51,619 nucleotides of DNA from a bacterium (lineage in GTDB: Bacteria; Arandabacterota; Arandabacteria; Arandabacterales; Arandabacteraceae), in contig JALGZP010000008.1 in assembly GCA_025774845.1 (NCBI GenBank), forward strand, positions 1-51,619, read 5' to 3'. Each line of letters starts with the position of its first letter. Position 1 is the first letter of the stretch. The notes below the pieces were generated by a model. The model had not been told where the DNA came from. It searched no databases and saw only the letters and a list, made by a program, of their open reading frames with translations. A program made the position numbers and the translations under genes. Shown here in pieces: positions 8,879 through 18,223 of this stretch.

Positions 8879-10604
8879 CGATGGCGAGAGCGTTACCAGA
8901 ACCTCTCAAGATGTTCGTAAGCGCCCCTCGTTGGCGGCACTTGAAGTAGTACTGCTAGTGGTTCTTTCCGGATTCGCGTTTTATCTCACTCTCAAAGCGG
9001 GCCGGCGGGGTTTCTACCCGTTCGATCAATCCATTCTTTTTGATGGTAGTTACAGGGTCATCTCGGGCCAGGTGCCGTACCGCGATTTTGTGCTGCCATT
9101 CGGGCCGATGGCATTCTGGCTTCACGCCGTCTTCTTCAAGGTCCTGGGCGTGTCCTACCTCTCCTACATCGTCGGTGCGGCAGTGATCAATGTGCTGGCG
9201 ACGCTCTTGAGCGTAATCGTGATAAGACTGGTTCTGCCGTCCATGAGAGTCCTGTCGTATGTGGGTGGACTGCTGACGGCGGTGTGGTTCTATCCTCCGT
9301 TCGGGACCCCGTGGGTGGATCAGACCGCGTTCTTCTTCTCGTTTGCCGCTCTCGCTCTATTGCTTGCCGCTATCACACGGTACCGGCAAGGCATCAGGAA
9401 GAGTGGTCTTTTGATCGGTCTCTCCGGATGTCTTGCTTTTGCATCTTTCATAAGCAAGCAGAACATCGCTGTATTCATGTTTCCGGTCTATCCTCTGCTG
9501 CTTGTGACGGCGGGCGTCTACGATCGCGAGCGACTCCTCAAGGGGCTGGGCAGCTTTTTAGTGGGTATAGGTCTGAGTGTCGGATGCTTTGTGCTCTGGC
9601 TTTACCTCAGGTCCGACCCTGGGATCTTTGTCGAGTACTTCTTCGGGGTAGCATCCGATCTCGGGATGGAAAGACTGGCCGGCTTTATGAAGTCGTGGTT
9701 CGGTCTTTTGAGACCCTTCTTCGGTGGGCGGGGTGCCCCGGTGATCAACCTCATGATCCTGGGCTCCGTGGTCGTTACGCTGGTTGCCCTTGTCACGGCA
9801 ATTCGCCGGGCCTGGACCGGCCGCACCGGACCCGAAACGAGACACTTGCTCATAGCCGGCGTCACGTGCGCTTACTGTGTCCTCTTCCAGCATGTATTCG
9901 TAAACACAACCCTCAACCAGCCTGAAAACGCACTCGCCTTCGCAGGCACGAGTTTCGCCATTGCCGTAGGACTGTTACTTCACATGGCGGGAGGTCACAG
10001 GCTCGGTGGAAGAGCCGCTGAGTCTGCGCGTCTGACCGCAGGGGTTAAGGGTGTGAGGCTCGTTGCCGGCGTCATAGTGGTGATTGCGGTTGTTCTTGCA
10101 TCGCAAAAGGGCATCGAGATCTCGATGAACCGGAAAGTGCATGACATATTCAGAGGTTCGACGTTTCCGCGGCCGGTTGCAGTCGATGGTCTGAAGCCCC
10201 TGAGATGGGCCGAGCCCACCCGGATGGGAGGGCACGAAATAAAGGATGAGAGTGTCGTACGGCTCTACAGGTATCTCCAGGATAAGAAGCAGAACTTCTT
10301 TATCTTTCCGGATTTCACCCTCTTCTACGGCCTCCTCGGTGTGCCGTCACCCCAACCCGTCCTGTGGTTCCATCGAGGTGTCACCTATTCGAGGGGTGCC
10401 AACGCCGATCTCGATCGCCAGATCATAAACGATCTTGAGCGGAACAACGTCACGATCTTCATTCTTGAGCAGGTCTCCTGGTTTAACACCGGTGAGAGAT
10501 GGAGTGACTTCCCCCGGATGAAAGCACACGTGAAGTCGAATTTCGCCAAGGTGGACCAGATCGGGACATTCAGTATTTATCAGAAGATGCGTGCCGGCCC
10601 CTAG
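8871..10604 (+). CDS. Polytopic membrane protein, GT-C glycosyltransferase-like
   Basis: A 577-residue integral membrane protein with about ten hydrophobic segments. After the first membrane segment comes DQSILFDGSYRVISGQVPY followed by RDFVLPFGPMAFW. This extracytoplasmic acidic loop is typical of GT-C (ArnT/PMT-like) enzymes that move sugars from polyprenyl phosphate onto lipids or proteins. The C-terminal 150 residues are a soluble domain with no motif I recognise. The ATG at 8871 is preferred over GTG 8865 because GGGTGG is just upstream and the overlap with the previous stop suggests coupling. Substrate unknown; a link to glycosylation of secreted proteins is only a guess. Confidence 0.65.
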   Translation: MTDDGESVTRTSQDVRKRPSLAALEVVLLVVLSGFAFYLTLKAGRRGFYPFDQSILFDGSYRVISGQVPYRDFVLPFGPMAFWLHAVFFKVLGVSYLSYIVGAAVINVLATLLSVIVIRLVLPSMRVLSYVGGLLTAVWFYPPFGTPWVDQTAFFFSFAALALLLAAITRYRQGIRKSGLLIGLSGCLAFASFISKQNIAVFMFPVYPLLLVTAGVYDRERLLKGLGSFLVGIGLSVGCFVLWLYLRSDPGIFVEYFFGVASDLGMERLAGFMKSWFGLLRPFFGGRGAPVINLMILGSVVVTLVALVTAIRRAWTGRTGPETRHLLIAGVTCAYCVLFQHVFVNTTLNQPENALAFAGTSFAIAVGLLLHMAGGHRLGGRAAESARLTAGVKGVRLVAGVIVVIAVVLASQKGIEISMNRKVHDIFRGSTFPRPVAVDGLKPLRWAEPTRMGGHEIKDESVVRLYRYLQDKKQNFFIFPDFTLFYGLLGVPSPQPVLWFHRGVTYSRGANADLDRQIINDLERNNVTIFILEQVSWFNTGERWSDFPRMKAHVKSNFAKVDQIGTFSIYQKMRAGP

Positions 10605-11419
10605 GAGTTCCCCTGCCGGCCCGGTTCGAACAGGGTCTGCTCGAACCACAATCTTGTTTCTTCTATGACCTGCCTCTCCCAGTGAGTGGAGCTGAAGGCA
10701 TGGTCGGCGTCATCGATGATGATAAGCCGGCGTCTGCCTTTGACGGTGTCGTACATCAGTTCAGAATTCATGGGTGATATCACTTCGTCTTCTCTTCCGT
10801 GGATCAAGAGAACCGGTCCGCTGAACTTGGCGATCTCCCTCAATGGATCGACCTCTTTGATGCTCTCGAAGTAGGGTTTGCCTCTCACAAAGCCCCCGAT
10901 ATCCACCTTGCCTTTCTTCTTTATGGCATCGCTGAAGTTGGGGGGAAGCCACACGTATGGATCTCTGACTATCTCGCCGCCCCGCTCGACCATGTAATCA
11001 ACGAATGCGGCCGGAGCCCAGAGAGCCAGCGATTTGATGCCGTCCCTGGCCGAGACACAGGCGGCCACCGAAGCACCGAGACTCAAGCCCACGAGACCGA
11101 TCCGCGCCTGGTCTATCTCGTCGAAGGTATCTAGATGGGCGATCGCGGCCATGGCATCGCTGATCTCACCACCCACGGTTATGTCGGCAAAGTCGCCCTG
11201 GCTCTCGCCCGAACCTCTGAAATCGAAACGCAGGCACGCGATGCCGTGTTCGCAAAGGTCCCTTGCAGCTTTGACGAAGATGCGGTGGTCGCCGATTTTG
11301 TCACCCGTATAGCCGTGTAGAAAGACCACACACGGGTGTGGGGACTGTCCATCAGGCAGATGCAGCATACCGAAGAGCATTATGCCTTCGTTTTCGAAAC
11401 TGACTGCGATCTCTTTCAT
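10601..11419 (-). CDS. Alpha/beta hydrolase (acyl esterase / S9-like family)
   Basis: A 272-residue cytosolic hydrolase with no signal peptide. The full catalytic set is visible: oxyanion segment FLHGYTGDK (His35), nucleophile elbow GLSLGAS (Ser113), acid in LLIHGREDEVIS and catalytic His in DADHAFSS. The layout RFDFRGSGESQG is typical of the feruloyl-esterase/dienelactone-hydrolase-like group. SD GGAG lies about 8 bases upstream of the ATG. It converges on the GT-C-like gene and the two stop codons share the same CTAG (10601-10604). Substrate cannot be read from sequence. Confidence 0.85.
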   Translation of the reverse strand: MKEIAVSFENEGIMLFGMLHLPDGQSPHPCVVFLHGYTGDKIGDHRIFVKAARDLCEHGIACLRFDFRGSGESQGDFADITVGGEISDAMAAIAHLDTFDEIDQARIGLVGLSLGASVAACVSARDGIKSLALWAPAAFVDYMVERGGEIVRDPYVWLPPNFSDAIKKKGKVDIGGFVRGKPYFESIKEVDPLREIAKFSGPVLLIHGREDEVISPMNSELMYDTVKGRRRLIIIDDADHAFSSTHWERQVIEETRLWFEQTLFEPGRQGNS

Positions 11420-11542
11420 GTCGTTTTCTCCGTCGACATATTCTCAAGCAGCGGACCGGCTATGTCCAGCAATTAGTTGACACTGTACCTGAAATCTGGA
11501 AAACTCGCCCTGGCAGTCGGCTCGTTCAAGGCGGATCCTTAC

Positions 11543-12385
11543 TTGAAGAAACTACTTGGGATATCGGTCTCCAGGAGGCCATGGGGTAACTGCGAGACCT
11601 CGATCAAGACGATGCTTCTATCGGCGGCCGGAGAAGGCGCCGGTACCGATTTCATTCGTCTCACCGATCTCAGAATTGAGGCCTGCCGCGGATGCTTCAA
11701 GTGCCTTACAAACGACATGGTTTGTCCGGTCGAAGACGACCTTTATGCTCTCCTTGAAGCCGTCGGTTCAGCGGATGCACTTGTCCTTGCCGGGCCGGTC
11801 TATTTCCTCATGCCGCCTGCCGCGCTTGTCGCGCTGCTTGACAGGATGCTCACAATGAAAGGACGGGAGCGGCCGGTGGAGAAGGCCAGACCCGCCGTAA
11901 CTCTCGCCATTATGGGTAACCGCAACTGGCGCGGAGTGGCACGACCCGTGATCAACATGACTGTGAGTCTCCTGGGATTCGACGTGGTTGAGAGTATAGA
12001 GCTAGTTGCCGAAGGTCCCGGGGAAGTCATCATGGACGACCGGGTGGTCGGGCGTCTGGACGAGGTGGGGCGATTGCTGGCGCGCGGGGAACCGGTGTCA
12101 CAGGCGGAAAGAAGCGCGGCATGTCCCATCTGCGCGAGCGACTTCTTCAGGATCGAACCTCCGAACATAGTATGTCCCATATGCGGTTCGGTCGGAGATC
12201 TTGAAGTCTACACCGGTGAAGGAAGGTTCACCGTGACGGGTGGTGAGTCAAGGTGGGGACTCTCGTGGCTCGACAAGCACATCGAGTCATGGATCGAACC
12301 GTCCTTGGCACGTTACAGGGACAAGCGCAAGCAGGTGCTGAGCCGGCTCAGAGAGCTCAAGAGCCGGTTCTCTGCGGAACAATAG
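11543..12385 (+). CDS. Iron-sulfur flavoprotein-like (NADPH-dependent FMN reductase fold) with C-terminal zinc ribbon
   Basis: About 280 residues. A flavodoxin-like fold begins KKLLGISVSRRPWGNCETS (phosphate-binding loop). It is followed by CRGCFKCLTNDMVCPVEDD, the compact cysteine motif that binds [4Fe-4S] in archaeal-type iron-sulfur flavoproteins, and by GPVYFLMPPA, the FMN isoalloxazine loop. A second part carries CPICASDFF and CPICGS, a four-Cys zinc-ribbon or rubredoxin-like knuckle absent from ordinary members. The TTG at 11543 is chosen because it places the family's usual N-terminus and has AAGGCGG upstream. The frame is open back to another TTG at 11477 that lacks a ribosome site. 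It probably carries electrons between a reduced ferredoxin and an unknown partner. uspA follows 16 bases later. Confidence 0.7.
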   Translation: MKKLLGISVSRRPWGNCETSIKTMLLSAAGEGAGTDFIRLTDLRIEACRGCFKCLTNDMVCPVEDDLYALLEAVGSADALVLAGPVYFLMPPAALVALLDRMLTMKGRERPVEKARPAVTLAIMGNRNWRGVARPVINMTVSLLGFDVVESIELVAEGPGEVIMDDRVVGRLDEVGRLLARGEPVSQAERSAACPICASDFFRIEPPNIVCPICGSVGDLEVYTGEGRFTVTGGESRWGLSWLDKHIESWIEPSLARYRDKRKQVLSRLRELKSRFSAEQ

Positions 12386-12401
12386 AAGGGGGATTTTGAC
12401 G

Positions 12402-12821
12402 ATGTTCAAGAAGATAATGGTCGCATCAGATGGGTCGAGCACCTCGCTTGAGGCCGCAAGAATAGCCGGAGCGATGGCCAGGTCATACTCCGCTGCTCTG
12501 ACGGTCGCCACGGTCGCCTACTTCCCACGGGTCTACGCATCCGATGTCAGCTCCGATATGAGGGAGGGTTATCTTGATGACTGGAAGCGGGTCCTGGAGG
12601 ACACCGTTGAAGCCGTCAAGGCCGCCGGGGCCGAGCCAGAGGCCAAACTGCTTCGCGAAGAGGAGCCCGCCAAGGCTTTGCTCAATGAGGCCGAGCGTGG
12701 TGGGTACGATCTCCTCGTAGTGGGGAGAACGGGTGCGGGAAGCCCCGGTTCTAAGATGATGGGTGGCGTGAGCAGGAAACTCGCTGAAGGGGCGGGGTGT
12801 TCGGTGCTGTTGGTCAGATGA
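12402..12821 (+). CDS. Universal stress protein (UspA family)
   Basis: A 139-residue single Usp domain. It opens KKIMVASDGSSTS (beta1 and the Asp of the nucleotide pocket) and ends with the ATP-binding pattern G-x2-G-x9-G-S/T, read here as GRTGAGSPGSKMMGGVS. The family is mostly cytosolic, dimeric, ATP-binding and induced by stress. SD GAAGGGGGA lies 8 bases before ATG 12402, which rules out the earlier in-frame TTG at 12396. The stop overlaps the start of the EamA transporter (ATGA), so the two are probably translated together. Confidence 0.9.
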   Translation: MFKKIMVASDGSSTSLEAARIAGAMARSYSAALTVATVAYFPRVYASDVSSDMREGYLDDWKRVLEDTVEAVKAAGAEPEAKLLREEEPAKALLNEAERGGYDLLVVGRTGAGSPGSKMMGGVSRKLAEGAGCSVLLVR

Positions 12822-13693
12822 CAAGGCAAGAACGTGTTCCCATTCTGATGACTGTTGCGGCGGCCCTGCTCTGGGCCTCCTCATTCAGTGTGGTAAAGGT
12901 CGGTCTGCGACACATCGAACCGTATTCCTTCGTTTTCTTAAGATTTCTCGCTGCCTCGATTGTACTCCTTGTGATCGTGTTCCTGACCGGGCAGGCGGCC
13001 ACGCTTGCCTCATATGTCAAGGACCGGTATGTCCTGCTGCTTGGTTTGACGCTTGCGGGAAGCTTCGGTCTTCAGTTCATAGGACAGACCGAGACCACCG
13101 CCGCCAAAGCCGCCATGATAATAAACTCAGGCGTCGTGCTGGTTGCTCCGATGAGCGTCGTGTTACTCAGGGAGCACATAGGCTGGAAGAAGCTGATCGC
13201 GCTTGCCGTGGGTGTATGCGGTGTATACCTGGTCGTCGGTGGAAAGAGCATGGCCCCCGCTGGGGTGCAGAGCCTGCGGGGCGATCTTCTGATTACAGGA
13301 TCGTCGCTTTGCTATGCCCTTTACGTCGTGTTTACCAAGATGGCGGTCAGCAGACGCAAGTTCCGCGAGATTCCGCTCATAACGGGTGTATTTCTCTGGA
13401 CGCTTCCGATCTTCCTGGTGGCTGCCCTGCCGGGCCTGCGCGGGGCCATTAAACCGGATGCAAATGTGTGGCTTTCAGTAGGCTATCTCGCCGTCTTCTG
13501 CAGCGTGCTTCCCTTCGTGATCTGGACAGCGGCCATAAAACATATCGGCGCGCTCACATCCGCGATTGTCCTCCTGGCCGAACTCGTCTTCGGAGTGCTC
13601 ATTGCATGCGCATTCCTGGGTGAGACCCTGTCCGGTGCAGTCATCGCGGGGTGCGCCCTCATCTGCGCCGGCATCCTGATAGTGGGGAAGTAA
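12818..13693 (+). CDS. EamA/DMT-superfamily transporter
   Basis: A 291-residue inner-membrane protein with ten hydrophobic segments in two EamA repeats. The first repeat opens with the characteristic AAALLWASSFSVVKVGL and the second with SLCYALYVVFTKMAV. Such proteins export small metabolites or amino acids. The ATG at 12818 overlaps the uspA stop (ATGA); an upstream in-frame GTG at 12797 lies inside uspA and is less likely. Substrate unknown. The gene converges on the tol operon with only 15 bases between stops and no obvious terminator hairpin. Confidence 0.8.
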   Translation: MTRQERVPILMTVAAALLWASSFSVVKVGLRHIEPYSFVFLRFLAASIVLLVIVFLTGQAATLASYVKDRYVLLLGLTLAGSFGLQFIGQTETTAAKAAMIINSGVVLVAPMSVVLLREHIGWKKLIALAVGVCGVYLVVGGKSMAPAGVQSLRGDLLITGSSLCYALYVVFTKMAVSRRKFREIPLITGVFLWTLPIFLVAALPGLRGAIKPDANVWLSVGYLAVFCSVLPFVIWTAAIKHIGALTSAIVLLAELVFGVLIACAFLGETLSGAVIAGCALICAGILIVGK

Positions 13694-13708
13694 TCCCAAC
13701 GGGATGTT

Positions 13709-15583
13709 CTACATTGCGGGCTTGAGCTTGCTCGAGAGTTCTTGAACCTCTTTCTCTTCAAGCGACTTGCCCTGATGAGAGAGCCTCAAGAGGATGAGCG
13801 TATAGTCACTGCCATTTACGACAGTAGAGCTTTCAAGCCCGAATGATGATGCAGTTTTAACCACTTCACCAACACCGAACTGGTCGGGTGTGTGAACCAA
13901 GGCGAACACAGTGTAAGAAGCTCCTCTACCCGCCGGTCCGAGATCCGCCCCGCGCCATACAGTGACAGGGTCCGCCCGGTCGCCGGTCTTCCACCCGGCG
14001 ATGGCTTCGATACCGGTCAGCACCTGCTCGAACACCTCGTCGTCCGATACGGTAGGGGAGACGATCAGCTTATCGCCCATCCTGGCGAGTATCTGTCGGG
14101 CCATCTCGGGGTCAAGTTTCCGTTTCCTGGCCATCCCCGAGATCTTCTCGGTTCTTTCGCGCCTGAGCTGTCTGCCGGTTCTATCGAAGATTCGTATCTT
14201 CGGGCCGATGGAGTCCGCTTTTCTGAGTGCCTTTTCTATTCCTACGAGTATCATCTCGTCGTTGTACGGCCCCTTGGGTGTGCCGAAGAAGGATTCGAAA
14301 TTCACCCAGACATCGATTATGGCGACCTCCTGCAGGATCACGCCTTCACCCGTTCCGGAGGTCACCATCGACGGTGGATCGGGCATTGCTCCCGTGAGGC
14401 CCTTGACCTCGCTTATTCTCTCGACGCACCTGAAAGCCTGGCCCCGGTCGGCTCCTGAGGTAACGAGTACGACCTTGATATTGGACCTGCTGTGAGGGTG
14501 CATGTACGCCTGGGGCAGCTTGAGTTGTCTTTCCTCCTCAAGCATTACCGGACATATCTTCCTTCCTATGAGCTCAACCCCCGGTGAGAGCCTGTCGCAA
14601 ACCGGGGCATCCTGGATGCTTATGAGCTTCTGGCCGAGTTCGACCAGCTGGGCGGGGGAGAGGCCTCTTCCCTTTGCATCGACTATCTCTATCCTGATCA
14701 CATTCACCCCGTCCCCTGTAATAAAGACTTTATCGTACTTCCGCTGGTAACCGGGGACCACCTCGTCTATCACGCGAAAACAGTCACCCATTGAAAGGTC
14801 GTGTTCGAAGCCGGCCACCGAGATGCCCGTCAGTTCACCCGCCGGTGTCGCGATGTTGTCGACCTTCGCATAGATCTTGGAGGTTTCCCTGACATCGGCG
14901 ATGAATCTGTGGTTGGTGTTGATGAGATCGGCAAGGTCCTTGGGCTCGCGCTCGATGAGATACGCCAGCGTCCGCGCCCCGAAGAACCTTACCGCTTCAC
15001 CCTTGTCTCCGAAGAAGGCCGCATGCTCTGAAGGTTTGGCGATTTTCTTAAGCTCCTCGACCACAAGCGAGTAGTGTTCCGCTTTCCTTGTCTCCATTGC
15101 AAGCAGCTCGCCCTTACCTGTCTCCAGCGCCGCTGTTCTTACAAGTGTTTCCTCTATCTCGGGTTCAAGACTCAGGAGATGCTCGAATTCCTTCTGTTCG
15201 GCCACGTCTATTTCCATAAAGACCAGAGCGACGCTCCGGTCCGGTTCATCTATGATAACCGCCTCACAGAACGCGATGTTAAAACCCTTCTCGTGAAGCG
15301 TACCCGTGCAGCAATTGATCAACCCGGCCCAGTCGAGCGCAAGGACCGCGAAGGTGACTGATGGACGTCCGAGTGCATACTTGGTCGGCTTGGGACTTAT
15401 GTAGATCTGCACGGCCCCGGGCTTCCGGCGATCCATCTCTATGAGTTCGATGGCTATGGCAAGATAGTGGGAGGGCATCCGGGCAGGGTATCTGCCCGAC
15501 CCCTTTATCATCTGGTATGCTTCTTCTATTCTCTCGTCACTTATGCCTGTGGCCCGGAGAAGATGCTTCACACGGGACAGCAC
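13709..15583 (-). CDS. Large ACT-domain-like protein of unknown function, last gene of the tol operon
   Basis: A 624-residue soluble protein I do not recognise. Around residues 75-125 it reads VTFAVLALDWAGLINCCTG ... KGFNIAFCEAVI, which resembles an ACT domain (D-x-x-G-L, then G-x-N-I), a small-ligand-binding fold seen in GlnD, RelA and amino-acid enzymes. The rest is alpha/beta with no catalytic motif I can name. Notable stretches are RTLAYLIEREPKDL (near 210), a glycine/serine-rich loop SMVTSGTGEGVILQE (near 410) and a final region that again looks ACT-like (TVFALVHTPDQFGVGEV). The GTG start at 15583 lies 2 bases after the cpoB stop, with GAGGG 9 bases upstream, so it is translated with the tol genes. 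Role unknown. Confidence 0.7.
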   Translation of the reverse strand: MLSRVKHLLRATGISDERIEEAYQMIKGSGRYPARMPSHYLAIAIELIEMDRRKPGAVQIYISPKPTKYALGRPSVTFAVLALDWAGLINCCTGTLHEKGFNIAFCEAVIIDEPDRSVALVFMEIDVAEQKEFEHLLSLEPEIEETLVRTAALETGKGELLAMETRKAEHYSLVVEELKKIAKPSEHAAFFGDKGEAVRFFGARTLAYLIEREPKDLADLINTNHRFIADVRETSKIYAKVDNIATPAGELTGISVAGFEHDLSMGDCFRVIDEVVPGYQRKYDKVFITGDGVNVIRIEIVDAKGRGLSPAQLVELGQKLISIQDAPVCDRLSPGVELIGRKICPVMLEEERQLKLPQAYMHPHSRSNIKVVLVTSGADRGQAFRCVERISEVKGLTGAMPDPPSMVTSGTGEGVILQEVAIIDVWVNFESFFGTPKGPYNDEMILVGIEKALRKADSIGPKIRIFDRTGRQLRRERTEKISGMARKRKLDPEMARQILARMGDKLIVSPTVSDDEVFEQVLTGIEAIAGWKTGDRADPVTVWRGADLGPAGRGASYTVFALVHTPDQFGVGEVVKTASSFGLESSTVVNGSDYTLILLRLSHQGKSLEEKEVQELSSKLKPAM

Positions 15584-15585
15584 TA

Positions 15586-16386
15586 CTAAATACCCTCGTC
15601 CTCAGGTGGGGGCGGCATTGAATCCAACATCTCCTGTGCCTGCTTCGTCTCGACCGCCGTGGGGTATCGCGTTACGAGTATCTTGAAGTACTCCCTCGCG
15701 GTTTCGGTATCTTCCAGTTCGAGATAGGAAAGGCCCAGCTTGTACATCGCCTCAGGCACCTTGTCCCCGGAGGGGTATTCGTCAAGGACCTTACGGAATT
15801 CAAGCACCGCATTCGTATACTCTCCGAGGACGAAGAACGACTGGGCGATCATGAACTGCGCGTCATCCGAGAAATCGGTCATGGGGAAGCGCTTCACGAA
15901 ATCCCTGAAACCGCTTATCGCGGATTGGAAGTTGCCTTTGACGAAGTCCACATATGCGGTCTCATACAGATGGGTTGCGACCGAGGCCTGAAGCATGGAT
16001 GTATCGGCGGACGCCTGTCCACCAGGCATCCCCCCGGCATCCGGTCCTCCCGGACTCTGTTCTCTACGCATGGAAATCTGTGCAAGCCTGTACCTGTTTT
16101 CCTTAACGAGAGATTCGAGAATCTCCAACCGGGTCTGGAGTTCGTCTATCCTGCTCTCCGTAATTGCCCTTGAGCTGCGGATAGGTGCCGACTTCGGTCC
16201 GACCGTTGAGTCAAGGTGTGCGACCGAGCCGGACACGTGCTCGAGAGAATCCTCGATCCCGGCCAGCTCCCTGTCGTGGAGCTGGAGCCGGGTTTCCATT
16301 TCATAGATTCTCTTTCCGTAGCAGCCGGGGAGCATGAGAATACACAGAACCAGACATGCGACACTCAGTATGATTTTAGCACTCAT
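15586..16386 (-). CDS. cpoB: Tol-Pal system protein CpoB/YbgF (coiled coil plus TPR)
   Basis: A 266-residue exported protein. The signal sequence ends in a lipobox (MLPGCYG), so unlike the soluble E. coli protein this one may be lipid-anchored. A charged coiled coil (about residues 25-110) is followed by three TPR units (YETAYVDFVKGNFQSAISGF, AQFMIAQSFFVLGEYTNAVL and AMYKLGLSYLELEDTETARE). CpoB links Tol-Pal with peptidoglycan synthesis at division. It starts 10 bases after pal, in its usual place. Confidence 0.9.
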   Translation of the reverse strand: MSAKIILSVACLVLCILMLPGCYGKRIYEMETRLQLHDRELAGIEDSLEHVSGSVAHLDSTVGPKSAPIRSSRAITESRIDELQTRLEILESLVKENRYRLAQISMRREQSPGGPDAGGMPGGQASADTSMLQASVATHLYETAYVDFVKGNFQSAISGFRDFVKRFPMTDFSDDAQFMIAQSFFVLGEYTNAVLEFRKVLDEYPSGDKVPEAMYKLGLSYLELEDTETAREYFKILVTRYPTAVETKQAQEMLDSMPPPPEDEGI

Positions 16387-16396
16387 CTTGAATCCC

Positions 16397-16927
16397 TTAT
16401 CTCAGGACGAACATCGCTCTGCGATTCCGTGCCCATGCTGCTTCGTGGTGTCCCGGATCAGCCGGTCTTTCCTCTCCGTAGCTTACTATAGAGAGCCTCG
16501 ACTTGGCTATCCCGAATCGCGTCAGGAAGTCCCTGGCTGCAAGTGCCCTCTTCTCGCCGAGCGCAAGATTGTATTCCTCGGTTCCCCGCTCGTCACAATG
16601 GCCTTCAATCAAGACATGCAGGTCGGGGTTATCCATCAGAGCCGCCCCGTTGTTGGAAAGCGCGGTAGTTGCATCATCGCTCAGGTTGTACTTGTCATAA
16701 TCGAAGTTTATGTGGTCGAGTATAATCTCTTCCTCATCCTCCGCATCAAGCGGGCTGATAGGCTCCTCGGTGTCACCGGGGTCGAGTTCACCCTCGCGTG
16801 TCCGGTCCGCATCCGTGCGACCCATGTCTTCGCCCTCCGCTTCATCAACCGGGCTTACCTTCTTGGGACCACAGCCTACCCAACAAGCGACACATAACAT
16901 CAGGGCGATTATAACGAGAACCTTCAT
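16397..16927 (-). CDS. pal: Peptidoglycan-associated lipoprotein Pal
   Basis: A 176-residue outer-membrane lipoprotein: signal peptide with lipobox (ACWVGC), an acidic linker, then an OmpA-like domain with [43 protein letters not shown] and a closing RNRRAMFVL. The E-G-H-C-D-E-R-G wording is specific to Pal rather than OmpA. It binds peptidoglycan and TolB. The ATG at 16927 is chosen because AAGGAGG (16942-16936) lies 8 bases upstream; an in-frame GTG at 16933 is too close to that site. Confidence 0.95.
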   Translation of the reverse strand: MKVLVIIALMLCVACWVGCGPKKVSPVDEAEGEDMGRTDADRTREGELDPGDTEEPISPLDAEDEEEIILDHINFDYDKYNLSDDATTALSNNGAALMDNPDLHVLIEGHCDERGTEEYNLALGEKRALAARDFLTRFGIAKSRLSIVSYGEERPADPGHHEAAWARNRRAMFVLR

Positions 16928-16949
16928 GTGCACATCCTCCTTCTTGATC

Positions 16950-18218
16950 TCAGCGTTCGGCCTGAGAAGTTTTCTCGTGCCTGGGCTCCGAAGCCCATGC
17001 CGGATTCCGCGGATGGTTCAGCCCGTCAACGATCCGGCGTTTTGCACTTCCGTCCTTGTTCATTATGTAAATACTCGAATTGCCGCGACGTGTCGAGGAA
17101 AAAACAATATGCATGCCGTCGGGTGACCAGCTGGGGTCCTCATTACTTCCCCTATCGGTAAGAACCTGAGTGGTTATTCCAAACGGATCCACCGTGCAGA
17201 TCTGAAACCTGCCGTCTATCCTCGAGACATAGGCTATCAGATCACCCTCGGGCGACCAGGCGGGTGAGGTATTGTAGCCTCCCTCGTAGGTCACCCTTCT
17301 CGTGCTCAGACCCTCGGAGTCGGTGACGAACACCTGGGGCGTGCCCGCTCTGTCGGAGGTGAAGGCCAGCTCGAGTCCGTTCGGGGCCCACGTTGGTGAG
17401 CAGTCTATCCCCGAGAAGTAGGTTATCCTCTTCCGCGTGGTCCCATCGAGGGACAGGATGTAAACTTCCGGATTACCGTCCTTACTCAGCGTGACCGCTA
17501 TCCTGTCGCCTTCAGGTGACCAGGCCGGAGTCGCGTTCATGCCTTCGAAGGATGCGAACCTGGTTTTACTGCGGCCTCCCGCATCAATAACGTACACGGC
17601 CGAGTTCCCGCCCTCGTATGAGACATAGGCCATTCTCTTGCCTTCGGGAGACCACGACGGGCTCATTACGATGCTCGGGGATTTTGTGAGCTTCACGAGC
17701 TGGGAGCCGTCAATGTGGATGCTGTAGAGATAGGAACTTCCCTTTTCCCCCGCTACAAATGCAAGATGCGTGTTTGCGATGCCGGTCCTGCCCGTCAGTG
17801 CATAGACTATGTCATCCGCGACAACGTGGGCGACCATCACGATTCCCGTGGGAGACGCCCCGTAACGGCGTTTGAAGATCGACTGGGTGGATGCCCGGTC
17901 ACGCAGATCGATATCGAAGCTGAGATCGGTTCGACCCCCTTCAGCAAGGACCTCGACAACGGCGTGAGGCATGTCGGCTTCGATGTCTTTTACGATCTCG
18001 AAGTAGCCTGAGATATCTAAATCGGTCTTGAGGGTCTTGAGAAACTCCCCATGGTAAGCGGCCAGGTCATCCTTGAGCTCCTGTTTGGATCCGACAAAGC
18101 CGATCCTGATCAACATAGCCCCTTCCGTGGTGACCTTGATGTGAACGTCTGTCTCGCTATGAGACGCTGTTACAGCGGTAAAAACGACGATAAGCGTGAG
18201 GATAAGGGTGTATCTCAT
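16950..18218 (-). CDS. tolB: TolB beta-propeller protein
   Basis: A 422-residue periplasmic protein. A signal peptide ([18 protein letters not shown]) is followed by an N-terminal alpha/beta domain that includes [22 protein letters not shown], the usual TolB junction. Then comes a six-blade propeller of repeats built as [19 protein letters not shown], with five W-S-P-E/D-G or W-A-P-N-G copies. TolB shuttles between Pal and the inner-membrane TolA. The ATG at 18218 has AGGA 8 bases upstream; an upstream ATG at 18227 overlapping the tolA stop has almost no spacing. 22 bases separate it from pal. Confidence 0.92.
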   Translation of the reverse strand: MRYTLILTLIVVFTAVTASHSETDVHIKVTTEGAMLIRIGFVGSKQELKDDLAAYHGEFLKTLKTDLDISGYFEIVKDIEADMPHAVVEVLAEGGRTDLSFDIDLRDRASTQSIFKRRYGASPTGIVMVAHVVADDIVYALTGRTGIANTHLAFVAGEKGSSYLYSIHIDGSQLVKLTKSPSIVMSPSWSPEGKRMAYVSYEGGNSAVYVIDAGGRSKTRFASFEGMNATPAWSPEGDRIAVTLSKDGNPEVYILSLDGTTRKRITYFSGIDCSPTWAPNGLELAFTSDRAGTPQVFVTDSEGLSTRRVTYEGGYNTSPAWSPEGDLIAYVSRIDGRFQICTVDPFGITTQVLTDRGSNEDPSWSPDGMHIVFSSTRRGNSSIYIMNKDGSAKRRIVDGLNHPRNPAWASEPRHEKTSQAER

Positions 18219-18223
18219 TATGA

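Noticed and set aside
11477-11542. Longer N-terminus of the flavoprotein from TTG 11477
   Set aside because: No ribosome site before it, and the extra residues precede the usual family start. It cannot be fully excluded.
13709-15583. Assigning the 624-residue protein to the large NAD-specific glutamate dehydrogenase family
   Set aside because: Only the ACT-like part suggests this. No Rossmann or dehydrogenase motif is visible and the length is far shorter than that family.
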